Below are positions 9,097 to 18,028 of a stretch of 38,313 nt of DNA, in pieces. The DNA comes from Phycisphaerae bacterium (lineage in GTDB: Bacteria > Planctomycetota > Phycisphaerae > UBA1845). Position 1 is the stretch's first letter, and each line of letters opens with the position of its first letter. Below the pieces are notes generated by a model. The model was not told the DNA's origin. It made no database searches and saw only the letters and a list, made by a program, of their open reading frames with translations. Position numbers and translations under genes: made by a program. The stretch spans positions 48,068-86,380 of the forward strand of contig JAJVHU010000001.1 in the NCBI GenBank assembly GCA_022072505.1, in the 5' to 3' direction.

Positions 9097-9912
9097 ATGA
9101 GAACGTTGAACCAAGTGGGAGCCGTCGGGCGTGCGGCGACGGCGGTCGCGTCAGGTTGCGTCGCGGTCATCCTGGCGGCATGCGGAGCGCCGGTCGATCC
9201 CGACGCGGGTCGAGGTTCCGATGTTCCGCCGGACCTCAGCGACCTGTGCGGCACGCGCACGTCGCGCAACGCCCCCTCGCCGGGAATTCTGCGCGGCATC
9301 AGCCGCTCGACGATCGAGCTGTCGCCGGAGGATACCGGGCTGGCGAGAGTGATATCGATCATCCGCGGCGTGGATGCCTGTGACGGGGCGTCCGGGGAGA
9401 CGGTCGTCGAGTATGAGGTCGGCGCGGACGGACTCGTGCTCAGCGTGGACGGCGAATTGCCGCAGACCGAGCGCCGCTTCGTGATTTCCGACGGCTGTCT
9501 TCAAATTCAGTCCGCGGTCCCGGATGCGGACGACGATGACGGCGGCTCGGACGAAAGCGGGTCCGACGACGGAGGGTCGGGGGGCGACGATGACGGCGAT
9601 CCGGGGCCCTGCGGGGAAAACGGATTCCCGCTCTTTCAGAAGCTGACCGACAACGATCCGGAAACCGATCCGTATGTCTGCATCGAAGTGGCGGAGGGCG
9701 AGTCCTGTCAGGATTGCTCCGACGGCGACGACGGCTGGACGTTCACGACGCGGACGACCGTGACCTTCCGCGCGACGCGGAGCCTCGCGTTCGTGCAGGC
9801 CCTCGACCTTTGCACGTTCGAGTTGAGTGAGTCCAACATCCGCATCGGCGAAACCGTCACCGCCACGCTGATCTCAACCACGCGGTTTGAGCACGCCGGT
9901 CCGGAATCCTGA
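9097..9912 (+). CDS. Acidic lipoprotein of unknown function
   Basis: 271-aa predicted lipoprotein. The ATG at 9097 has GGAGG 7 nt upstream and opens into a signal peptide ending in the lipobox ILAAC (Cys29). Upstream in-frame starts exist but would bury the signal. The mature protein has a globular first part (about 45-140), an Asp/Gly/Ser low-complexity linker (about 142-170) that could bind divalent cations or act as a spacer, and a second part with several Cys residues (EGESCQDCSDG). I do not recognise a family. It is last in the plus-strand run and faces the secreted protein at 10157-11293. Confidence 0.7.
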   Translation: MRTLNQVGAVGRAATAVASGCVAVILAACGAPVDPDAGRGSDVPPDLSDLCGTRTSRNAPSPGILRGISRSTIELSPEDTGLARVISIIRGVDACDGASGETVVEYEVGADGLVLSVDGELPQTERRFVISDGCLQIQSAVPDADDDDGGSDESGSDDGGSGGDDDGDPGPCGENGFPLFQKLTDNDPETDPYVCIEVAEGESCQDCSDGDDGWTFTTRTTVTFRATRSLAFVQALDLCTFELSESNIRIGETVTATLISTTRFEHAGPES

Positions 9913-10141
9913 CCTCTGCCGAGGCTGCCGGGTTTGACTGATCCTGATGCGGCAAGTTGGAAGTATCCTGCAATTGAATCGGAGCGCGGAGTTTCGTCGG
10001 ACACGTGCGGACCGGGATGTCCGCGATCCGTATTCATGCAATGAACTTGCAACTCGGGACACCTGCTCCGCTTTGCGCATGAGAAAGGGACCGCAGCGCC
10101 GGTCGCGCCGCGGCCCCCCCTGCTGTCCGTTGCGTTGTGAA

Positions 10142-10155
10142 CGCGTGTTTACGCG
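10142..10155. terminator. Small hairpin between convergent genes
   Basis: CGCGT/ACGCG inverted repeat with a 4-nt loop immediately after the stop codon of the minus-strand gene ending at 10157, in the 244-bp gap between two convergent genes. The stem is only 5 bp and no T-run follows, so this is at best a weak terminator. Confidence 0.2.
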
Positions 10156-10156
10156 A

Positions 10157-11293
10157 TCACGGGCAGGAGTAATTGCGGTAGATCGTCGCACCGAACGCGG
10201 CCGACGACGCACTGACCGTGTGCGGACCGGACGCGACGCCGTTGAACTTGATGTTGCAACGACCGCTCGGGCGCACCTGCTTGTTGTTGTTCGCGCCGCC
10301 GTCCAGCTTGAACGTCACGCGCTCACCCGGAGGACCGAAGTTCTTCGCACGAACGGTGTAGGTGCCTCCTTCGCAGCTCGCCCTCAGCTTCGGCCACGCC
10401 CCGCCGACGCGCCAGAACGAGGTCGCCGCGCCCAGCGGATCCGGACACAGGCCGAAGTTGTACGACTTGCACTCGCCGGAGTCGATCACGTTGTCGTTAT
10501 CCAGGTCGGAGAAGTGACGCCGAGCGCTGCTGCCTTCATTCAGAAGCTTGCTGTCGCCCCAGAGCATCGGCTGCGCCGCCGTGGCGAGCGTGCCGAACTC
10601 GTCCTGCGCATACACGATCCGGTATGAGCCGGAACCGTCGGCCGGGCCCGTCAAGGTGATCCCCGCCAGGCACAGGCTCAGGTCCGTGAAGACATAGCCG
10701 ACGTCGAAGCTCGACGGAACCACGCCGAAGTCGATCGCCACGCCGTCGAGGACGCCGCTGCTGGTGCAGTTGCCCGCGTTCTCCCAGTTCTCAAGGATGT
10801 TCAGGAAGATCACGCAGCGCTCGGACGTGCCCGAACCGCCGGCCTTCCACCACCACGCATGTTCAACGCGACCGATCTCGATCCCGCTGCAACCGCCCTG
10901 CATAATGAAGTCTTCGATGAAGACGCGATCCTGGTTGTCGGCATTGATGAAATACCGGCCGCCGCCCTGTCCGCAGTTCTGACCGTAAAAGCCGTCGCTC
11001 GGCAACCCCGTCCGGGTGTCCGACTCGAACGCGTCGTAGCACAGGTACGCCCCGCAGTCCTCGGAGACGCCCGGCTCGCCCAGTTCGACCCAGCCGCCGA
11101 CCACGTTGCCGAACTCGTCGATCTTCGCGATGCGCAACGGGGCGACCTGCATCCCGTATTCAACCGAAGCAAACCCCTCGACAGCGACTTCGCCGCCGAC
11201 CTCTTCGCTTTCGACCTGCGGTTTCTGAGCGTAGACCGAGACGGTCAAGCTCCCCGCGGCCAGTAACGCCAGCGCCCAAGAAGCGTTCTTCAT
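10157..11293 (-). CDS. Secreted protein of unknown function with an EF-hand-like loop
   Basis: 378-aa exported protein. The start is ATG 11293, with GGAAGGGAG about 10 nt upstream, leading into a signal peptide cleaved near residue 22 (VYA before QKP). A longer open frame upstream lacks coding character. The mature part is rich in Cys, Gly and aromatic residues. Residues 263-274 read D-x-D-x-D-x-x-I-D-x-x-E, a perfect EF-hand/dockerin-type calcium loop, but no second dockerin repeat follows, so a cellulosomal dockerin is not claimed. The C-terminus (about 300-378) looks like a small beta-sandwich. I do not recognise the family; it resembles the large, poorly characterised secretomes of planctomycetes. 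Confidence 0.7.
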   Translation of the reverse strand: MKNASWALALLAAGSLTVSVYAQKPQVESEEVGGEVAVEGFASVEYGMQVAPLRIAKIDEFGNVVGGWVELGEPGVSEDCGAYLCYDAFESDTRTGLPSDGFYGQNCGQGGGRYFINADNQDRVFIEDFIMQGGCSGIEIGRVEHAWWWKAGGSGTSERCVIFLNILENWENAGNCTSSGVLDGVAIDFGVVPSSFDVGYVFTDLSLCLAGITLTGPADGSGSYRIVYAQDEFGTLATAAQPMLWGDSKLLNEGSSARRHFSDLDNDNVIDSGECKSYNFGLCPDPLGAATSFWRVGGAWPKLRASCEGGTYTVRAKNFGPPGERVTFKLDGGANNNKQVRPSGRCNIKFNGVASGPHTVSASSAAFGATIYRNYSCP

Positions 11294-11828
11294 AACAAGC
11301 TGCTCCCTTCCTGCAATTGAACGAAAAACATTCATGCGGCGCCGAACCCGGCGGCGCCGTTCCGCCTCCCTTTGACCGCAGCGATCCGCATTCACCAGGC
11401 GGTTTCGCCAACCGCAGGCGGATGCGCGACCGCTATCCCCCGGAACGTGCCGCAAGGGCGCGATCCAAGGTTGTTCAAAACCCAGCCTGCGTGGTTCGGA
11501 ATCCCCGAAGCAAAAAACGTTTTCACCTCAGCACGAGCCAACATCCCCCGCCCGGCAACACTTTCAAGCACGCTGCCGCGGAACGCCGGACATGACCCCT
11601 CCCCGTCGCATGAGCGCAGGTTTCTCATACAAACGCTACCAGCCTGCCGGCCCGTGTTCAACGAAATATCCCATGAAAAACCTTTCATCGTCGCCTCGTG
11701 CCGAACCTTGTCACATCGCGTTCAATCCGGGTTCTCTTTTCCGTCTCGTCTATCTGACCAGCACACCTCCTCTGGCCCGATAAACTTCAGTTTGTCGTAC
11801 TCGCGCTCGTCAGGATAAGGTAGCCGTC
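11294..11828. other. 535-bp divergent intergenic region upstream of mutS
   Basis: No convincing gene. It must contain the promoters of the minus-strand secreted protein and of mutS. Two small dyads are visible: GGCGCCG/CGGCGCC with a 7-nt spacer at 11338-11358, within the leader of the secreted-protein gene, and AAACT/AGTTT about 35-45 bp before the mutS start. Either could be an operator, but nothing confirms this. Base composition is less GC-biased than the flanking genes. Confidence 0.5.
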
Positions 11829-14588
11829 ATGAGCATCGAACCGGCCAATCCGCTCCATCTCGGTTCCGGTCGACTCGGCTCGGGATCAGCCGAATCCGCT
11901 GTCCGCCTGCTGGCCACGGCGGATGCCGACCCGAACCAGCTTACCCCGGCGATGCGGCAGTACGTGGATCAGAAAAAAACCGTCGGCGACGCCGTCCTGC
12001 TCTTCCGGATGGGCGACTTCTACGAGACGTTTTTTGAGGACGCCGCCCTCTGTGCCCGGGTTCTCGGCATCGCCCTGACCACCCGCGACCGCAGCGAGAA
12101 CCCGGTTCCGATGGCCGGAATCCCCCACCACGCCCTGGAGTCCTACCTCCTGAAACTGGTGCAAGCCGGCTACCGCGTGGCGATCAGCGAGCAACTCGAG
12201 GACGCCCGATCCGCAAAAGGACTGATCCGACGCGACATCACCCGGATCGTGACGCCGGGAACGCTGACCGACGACACCCTTCTGGCGCGGACCCGATCCA
12301 ACGCGATCGCCGCCCTTTGCGTGCAGGGCGAGGAGGTCGGCGTGGCGGTTGCCGAGTTGTCGGGCGGTAGTTTCGAGGTGCTGACGGCAAACCGGCAGAC
12401 GACCGTGGATGAACTGGTGCGCATCGCCCCCGCGGAGATTCTCACGGACGAGAGCGGACCGGCCGCGGAGATCGCCCGGCAGGTTGCGCTGCATGCCCCT
12501 CTTTCCTGCACGCGCCGCCCGCCACATGAGTTTTCGAGACACAATGCGGAACGGACCCTGCATGAACATTTCGGCGTCGCCACGATGTCCGGATTCGGCT
12601 TCGACGAGGTCGGGGCGGCGCTGTGCGCCGCCGGGGCGCTCCTGCGCTACCTGCGCGAGACCCAGCGCTCCGCCGTCGCCCACCTGACGACGCTGACCCG
12701 GCGCGATTCCGCCGACCACGTCCAACTGGACCGGAACACGTGGCGGGCGCTGGAGATCGACAGAACCCTCCGCGCCGGGTCGCGTGAAGGCAGCCTGCTG
12801 GACTCCGTGGATCGCACGGCCACGGCGATGGGCGCTCGACGGCTGGGGCGCTGGCTGGCGTTCCCGCTGCGCGACCCTGCCGCCATCACGGCCCGTCACG
12901 ACGCCGTCGGTTACCTGCGCGACGAGGACGCCGTCCGACGGCGCATTCGGGACGCGCTTCGGACCTGCGCGGACGTGGAGCGGATCGCCGCCCGCATCTC
13001 CCTGGCGCGGGCGACCCCGCGGGATCTGGTCGCCCTCGGGCGGACGCTGACGACGGCGCCGGCGATCGTCGAGACCGTCGGGACGCACCCGCCGCGCATC
13101 CTCGGCGACGCCGCCCGCCGCCTTGGCGGGTTCGCGGGACTGACGGAACTCCTCGTGAAGTCGATCCGCGAGGACGCTCCGGTCGGTCTGCGCGAAGGCG
13201 GCATCATCGCGGAGGGCTTTCATCCCGAACTGGACCGCCTTCGCACGCTGGCGCGCGAGGGGCAGTCGTGGTTGGCGGAGTATCAGCGCCGTCTGATCGA
13301 GGAGACCGGGATCGACCGGCTCAAGGTCGGGTTCAACCAGGTCTTCGGGTACTACATCGAGATTTCTCATGCCCAGAAAGGCCGAATTCCCGCGAACTTC
13401 GTGCGTCGTCAGACGGTGAAGAACGCCGAGCGTTACATCACCGAGGAACTCAAGCGCTTCGAGGACGACATCCTCACCGCGCGTGACCGGGCCAACGAGT
13501 TGGAGCACCAGCTCTTCGAGGAGGTCCGGCGCGACGTGGCGGCGGAGACGAGCCGGCTCCTTCAGTTCGCAGACGCGCTCGCCGAGCTGGACGTCCTGTG
13601 CGGGCTGGCGGAACTCGCCGTCGAGCGGCGCTACGTCCGTCCGCGGCTTGTCGAGAGTCGGCGCCTCGAGGTCCGGGACGGTCGGCACCCCGTCCTCGAT
13701 CAGACGCTCGACGATCACTTCGTGCCCAACGACGTCGTCCTCGGCGAGCCGGACGCCCGCCTCATCGTTCTGACCGGGCCTAACATGGCGGGCAAGAGCA
13801 CGTACATCCGCCAGGCCGCCCTGCTTGTGCTGCTCGCGCAGTCCGGCTCGTTCGTCCCGGCCTCGGCGATGACGTTCTCGCCGGTGGACTGCGTCTTCGC
13901 CCGCGTCGGGGCGTCCGATGAGATCCTCCGCGGGCATTCGACGTTCATGATCGAGATGATCGAGGCCGCCAACATTCTGCGCAACGCCTCGCCGCGATCG
14001 CTGGTCGTCCTGGACGAGATCGGGCGGGGAACCAGCACGTTTGACGGGTTGTCGCTGGCGTGGGCGATCACCGAGCACCTCGCGAAACAAACGCAGTGCC
14101 TCACGCTGGTCGCCACGCATTATCACGAGTTGACGGAGCTGGCGGAACTCATTCCCGGAATCCGCAACTTCCGCGTCGCGGTTCAGGAGGTCGGGGTGAC
14201 GACGCTTTCGTCGAGCGCGTCTCAAGCCGTGGGCGACAAGGGGGACGGACTCGGCGGCGACGCGGGAGGCGTCATCTTTCTGCACCGCATCGTCGAGGGC
14301 GGCGCGGACAAAAGCTACGGCGTCCACGTCGCACGGCTGGCGGGCGTGCCGACGCCGGTCATCCGGCGAAGCATCGAGATTCTGGACGAACTTCAGCGCG
14401 GATTCGAGCGCAAGTCCACGCACCCGCGCCGGGCCGGGGATCATTCCCTCCCCTCGGCGCAGTTATCCCTTTTTCCCGACCCCGCGGACGAGGTGTTGCG
14501 CGTCCTGAAGGAACTTCGGCCCGACGAATTGACGCCGCTGGACGCACTGAAGCTGCTTTCCGACTTGAAGACCAGATTCGGCGCGTGA
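11829..14588 (+). CDS. mutS: DNA mismatch repair protein MutS
   Basis: Recognises mismatches and small loops and starts methyl-independent or MutL-dependent repair. At 919 aa it is slightly longer than typical, through an N-terminal tail of about 35 residues and a Ser/Gly insertion near residue 795. Visible motifs: the mismatch-contact MGDFYETF early in the protein, RFFNGFG-like core blocks, KVGFNQVFGYYIEIS in the clamp/lever region, Walker A GPNMAGKST at 650-658, Walker B LVVLDEIGRGTST around 725-737, ATHYHEL and a C-terminal TPLDALKLLSDLK helix. AAGG lies about 9 nt before the ATG. It is convergent with the membrane protein ending at 14608, 19 bp away. Because the window holds a repeat array prone to slippage, MutS status would bear directly on its switching rate. 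Confidence 0.98.
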   Translation: MSIEPANPLHLGSGRLGSGSAESAVRLLATADADPNQLTPAMRQYVDQKKTVGDAVLLFRMGDFYETFFEDAALCARVLGIALTTRDRSENPVPMAGIPHHALESYLLKLVQAGYRVAISEQLEDARSAKGLIRRDITRIVTPGTLTDDTLLARTRSNAIAALCVQGEEVGVAVAELSGGSFEVLTANRQTTVDELVRIAPAEILTDESGPAAEIARQVALHAPLSCTRRPPHEFSRHNAERTLHEHFGVATMSGFGFDEVGAALCAAGALLRYLRETQRSAVAHLTTLTRRDSADHVQLDRNTWRALEIDRTLRAGSREGSLLDSVDRTATAMGARRLGRWLAFPLRDPAAITARHDAVGYLRDEDAVRRRIRDALRTCADVERIAARISLARATPRDLVALGRTLTTAPAIVETVGTHPPRILGDAARRLGGFAGLTELLVKSIREDAPVGLREGGIIAEGFHPELDRLRTLAREGQSWLAEYQRRLIEETGIDRLKVGFNQVFGYYIEISHAQKGRIPANFVRRQTVKNAERYITEELKRFEDDILTARDRANELEHQLFEEVRRDVAAETSRLLQFADALAELDVLCGLAELAVERRYVRPRLVESRRLEVRDGRHPVLDQTLDDHFVPNDVVLGEPDARLIVLTGPNMAGKSTYIRQAALLVLLAQSGSFVPASAMTFSPVDCVFARVGASDEILRGHSTFMIEMIEAANILRNASPRSLVVLDEIGRGTSTFDGLSLAWAITEHLAKQTQCLTLVATHYHELTELAELIPGIRNFRVAVQEVGVTTLSSSASQAVGDKGDGLGGDAGGVIFLHRIVEGGADKSYGVHVARLAGVPTPVIRRSIEILDELQRGFERKSTHPRRAGDHSLPSAQLSLFPDPADEVLRVLKELRPDELTPLDALKLLSDLKTRFGA

Positions 14589-14607
14589 TCGCGGGTTCGA
14601 TCGTTGC

Positions 14608-16389
14608 TCAGCGCTCGACGCGGCGATCCGTCCCGCCAGCGTCCGCGGGCCGCACCTCGTACACCCGCAGCGGACCGGCGTCGGACGCGATCATGTCCGC
14701 GAGACGGTCACACCCCGGTCCCTCGGCAAGGAACTCCCAGCGGTAGTCCGACAGGTGAGGAAACTGCGCTGAAGGCGCGGCGACCGCGCGAAGGTGAGCC
14801 TCGAGCCGCTCCCAGAACCGAAACTCGTCGGATCGCGGGTCGCAGTGCCAGTGCTGCGGATCCACGACCACGCGACTGACCCCCTGCCGCAGCATCCACC
14901 GAACCGCCTCTTCCGCACCGACCCGGGGCATCTCGTCCGCCGAAACCAGTTTAAGCCCCAGCGCTTCCGTGTAAGGCCGGTACAGCATGACGTTCGGAAC
15001 GAGGATCGCGCCGTCGGAGGAGGCCAGCTCTCGGGCGAGCGGCGCCAGACCGCTGCGGTGCTTCATGACCCCCGCGGCACGGTATCCCGCGTGCGCAAGC
15101 GGCGCAAGCAGCGTCGCCGCGAGCGCCCCCGCCGCCGTCAGGCGTCGCCCGTCGGAGCAGACCTTCGCCAGGGTCGCCGCGCCGACCGCGGCGCACACGC
15201 ACATCATCGGCACAACGACCGACAGCGCCCGCGCGACGTGATAAGGCTGGAAAAGCAGCGACAGGATCACAAACAGCGGAGCGACCCCCGCGATGCACAA
15301 CGTGAAACCGCGCCGCACGCAGACGATCGCGCCGATCCCCGTCAGACCGACGAACACCCACCCCTGCCACCGGGCCACGTATCCGACGTACACCGCGATC
15401 GCGCCAAGATCGGGCGTCGCTTTCGCGTCTCCGTCGAAGTGCAGCCCGATCCAGTGCAGCGCCGCGCCCACGAACGACTGAAACGGGAAGAAAGCGTCTG
15501 ACCTCCGCGCGACCAGCGCCCCCGCCTGAAAGAACGCCTCCAGCACAACAACCGGCAGGCCGCACCCGAACCCGATCCACGTCCAGCGCGCCGCGAGACG
15601 GCGCGTCTCGACGCCGCTGACCGACCCCGCCCCTCGCACGACCGCATGAACCGCATCGATCCCGAAAAGAACGCTCACAAAGAGGACCGACCGGTAATGA
15701 CACGTCGCCGCCAGTCCCAGCGCCACCCCCGTGATCAGCAGCCGTCGACGGGGGGCGACGCTTTCCGGTGGCGCGTTCGCCCAAAGCAGAACGCCTGAAA
15801 GCACAAAAAACGTCGCCGCCGGGTCCGCCAGGTCCGCGCGGGCGTAGACCAGGTCATACGGCGACGCCGCAAGCAGCAGCGCCGCCAGAAATGCGACGCC
15901 GTCCCCCAGCAGGCGCCGCGCGCCCACAAAAAGCGCCCCGACGCACAGCGTGCTCAGAACGGCGTTCGTCATCGGTCCGGCGGACGGCGTGTCGCCGACG
16001 ATCGTCATCATCGCCGCAACCAGCAGCGTGTATCCCTGGCACGGTTTCGCATAACGCCCCGACCGGTCCACGCCGTGAGCGTCGAGGCGACTCAGAAGCA
16101 AGGCCTTGTCTTGTTTGAAGACGGCATGCCACGACAGCGGGTCCGCCGCGACCTTGGCGCACCGATGCCACAACCGTGCGTCGGACGCGTACCAGCTTCC
16201 GTCCGCGTAGCGCAGCCCGACCTCGTTGACGCCGGTCAGGCGCAAAGCGCCCGCGAGGCAAAGAACCGCTGCAAGAAGGGCCGCCGGCGTTTTTGCGGCG
16301 GTGATCCGGCGCTTCAATCCGTCCTTCTTCCGTCGCTGCGAAAATCCCGGATCGCCGCGGCTCGAACAAGCTTGAAGACCTATCCTCAT
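14608..16389 (-). CDS. Polytopic membrane protein, GT-C glycosyltransferase-like (ArnT/PMT/GT39 type)
   Basis: 593-aa membrane protein with about ten to eleven hydrophobic segments between residues 35 and 430 and a soluble C-terminal tail of about 150 aa. The layout fits GT-C enzymes that use polyprenyl-phosphate sugars: an acidic first periplasmic loop (RYADGSWYASDARLW), a YDLVYARADLADPAATFF-like segment and an aromatic loop near the middle. Those enzymes transfer sugars to lipids or proteins on the outer face of the inner membrane. Start: ATG 16389, with no strong ribosome-binding site. I cannot assign donor or acceptor. It could also be an oligosaccharyl-transferase-like protein of unknown role. 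It overlaps no neighbour and is convergent with mutS. Confidence 0.7.
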   Translation of the reverse strand: MRIGLQACSSRGDPGFSQRRKKDGLKRRITAAKTPAALLAAVLCLAGALRLTGVNEVGLRYADGSWYASDARLWHRCAKVAADPLSWHAVFKQDKALLLSRLDAHGVDRSGRYAKPCQGYTLLVAAMMTIVGDTPSAGPMTNAVLSTLCVGALFVGARRLLGDGVAFLAALLLAASPYDLVYARADLADPAATFFVLSGVLLWANAPPESVAPRRRLLITGVALGLAATCHYRSVLFVSVLFGIDAVHAVVRGAGSVSGVETRRLAARWTWIGFGCGLPVVVLEAFFQAGALVARRSDAFFPFQSFVGAALHWIGLHFDGDAKATPDLGAIAVYVGYVARWQGWVFVGLTGIGAIVCVRRGFTLCIAGVAPLFVILSLLFQPYHVARALSVVVPMMCVCAAVGAATLAKVCSDGRRLTAAGALAATLLAPLAHAGYRAAGVMKHRSGLAPLARELASSDGAILVPNVMLYRPYTEALGLKLVSADEMPRVGAEEAVRWMLRQGVSRVVVDPQHWHCDPRSDEFRFWERLEAHLRAVAAPSAQFPHLSDYRWEFLAEGPGCDRLADMIASDAGPLRVYEVRPADAGGTDRRVER

Positions 16390-16666
16390 CAATCAAATCC
16401 GGCAGAGGATCCGCTCCGTCACGGTCGGCGCGTCTCCGCGCGCCCGATAACATATCGGCGGCGGCGTCAGGACAGGTTAGATCAGGAAGCGCCGGGGTGA
16501 TGCGTTGCAAGGGCGTTGCTTCGGCCCGGATCGCGGACCTCCGGTCCGCTGGACAAGAGCGGCGTCTCGTTCCGCGAGTGCGGGCCGGAGATCCGCGATC
16601 TCGCAACGATCGTACGACTCAGGATGCCGGAACCGTGTTTCGAAAGAGGCGACCCCCCCGGCGGTT

Positions 16667-17836
16667 TCATGCATGACACGACGCCAAACCGGGGGCGCCG
16701 GCGGTTTCGCAGAACCAGAGGTTGGACCCGTCGTCCGCGCCGGTCGCCGGAGCGGTCGACGTCGTCGTGCGCTGCTTGACCTGCCGGCAGACCAGCATCG
16801 CCTGAGAGAATCCGCGCACGGCGGCGGCCGCACGGGAGAGATGCGCGTACACGGTCGGCGGAATCCGGACAAACGCCTCGACCAGATCCGGATCGAACTG
16901 CGTCCCGGCGCCGCGGAGAATCACGTCGATCGCCTCGGTGTGATCGAACGCTCGCTTGTAGGGGCGCTCGGATCGCAGCGCGTCGTACACGTCGATGATG
17001 CTGAAGAGCCTCGCCGCCAGGGGGATGTTCTCCCCGGACCGCTCTCCAGGATATCCGCCGCCGTCGAACCGCTCGTGATGGCTGCGCGGGATGGCCAGCG
17101 CTTCCCGCAACCGCTCCACCTCCGACAACAGGCGCACGCCGACGGAGACGTGGCTTTCCATCACGCGGCGCTCCTCCGGCGTGAGCTTGTCGGGTTTAAG
17201 CAGGATCGCGTCGCAGATCCCGATCTTGCCGACGTCGTGCAGGAGTCCTCCTTGAAAGATCATCTCGAAGTCGTCGGGCGAGACGCCCCACTCAATCGCG
17301 AAATACAGGCACATCAGCGCCACGCGCCTTGAGTGATATGCCGACTCGTTCTCCCGCAAGTCCAACGCCATCACCAGCGCCGAAACCAGATCCTCAAACG
17401 CCTTGTCCGCTCGCTGCGTCTGCACGGCGACCCGGGTCTCGAGGCACGTGGTCCACTCCAGCCGCTCCTGCCCCGTCAGGCGCATCATCTCCAGCCAGCG
17501 CGCGAGTCCTTCCACGCCCTCGTCATCCGGCGGCGTTCCCAGGACATATTGCACCCCGCCTTCGTTGATCAGCTCGACCGCCGTCGAAAACGACTCGCCG
17601 ACAAGACCGACCCGAGCGCATGCCGGCGCAACCCGCGCGCAGTGCCGAAGGAGGGCGCAAGCGTCCAGCTCCGTCATCCGCGCATCAAGCAGCAGCCCGT
17701 CCGGCGCTTCCTCGTCGATGCGGGCGAAGGCGCCGGACCCGTCCACGACGGATTCCACGTCATGCCCGCGCCGCACGAACCCGGATCGGATCCGACCCGC
17801 AATCTCGTCCGACTCCGTCACCAGCAGTATTCGCAT
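16667..17836 (-). CDS. Response regulator with HD-GYP cyclic-di-GMP phosphodiesterase domain
   Basis: 389-aa protein beginning at ATG 17836, which has GGAGG 7 nt upstream; the frame extends further 5' but without coding character. Residues 1-120 form a receiver domain with the phospho-acceptor in LLLDARM (Asp51), although the usual acidic pair near the N-terminus is altered (TESDE). A helical linker follows, then an HD-GYP domain with HDVGKIG (His200-Asp201), HHERFDGGGYP (253-263) and IDVYDAL. HD-GYP proteins hydrolyse c-di-GMP, here probably under control of a histidine kinase encoded elsewhere. The C-terminal 60 residues are low in recognisable motifs. It is divergent from the prepilin peptidase; c-di-GMP often controls type IV pili, so a link is possible but not shown. 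Confidence 0.92.
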   Translation of the reverse strand: MRILLVTESDEIAGRIRSGFVRRGHDVESVVDGSGAFARIDEEAPDGLLLDARMTELDACALLRHCARVAPACARVGLVGESFSTAVELINEGGVQYVLGTPPDDEGVEGLARWLEMMRLTGQERLEWTTCLETRVAVQTQRADKAFEDLVSALVMALDLRENESAYHSRRVALMCLYFAIEWGVSPDDFEMIFQGGLLHDVGKIGICDAILLKPDKLTPEERRVMESHVSVGVRLLSEVERLREALAIPRSHHERFDGGGYPGERSGENIPLAARLFSIIDVYDALRSERPYKRAFDHTEAIDVILRGAGTQFDPDLVEAFVRIPPTVYAHLSRAAAAVRGFSQAMLVCRQVKQRTTTSTAPATGADDGSNLWFCETAGAPGLASCHA

Positions 17837-18028
17837 GAGGCTTCCTCCGCATGACCTCTCGCGGGCAACCCGCAATCCGGGAATTCCGCTGTCTTTGTCG
17901 CATCGGAAAAGCGCAGCGGACACTGAATCCCCGTCGAACCTCCTTGACGACTCACGCGCGATGCCAGTCCGAAAGCCGCCCCTGCCGGCCGATAATCCTC
18001 CGCCTGACGCCCTTCAGCGACTTGCGTC

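Noticed and set aside
10465..10510. Dockerin domain in the secreted protein
   Set aside because: Only one EF-hand-like loop is present; dockerins need a duplicated pair.
11886..14444. 852-codon minus-strand open frame opposite mutS
   Set aside because: Antisense shadow; mutS on the plus strand has every expected motif.
14585..14600. Terminator between mutS and the membrane protein
   Set aside because: GATCG/CGATC has a 5-bp stem, overlaps the stop codon of mutS and has no T-run.
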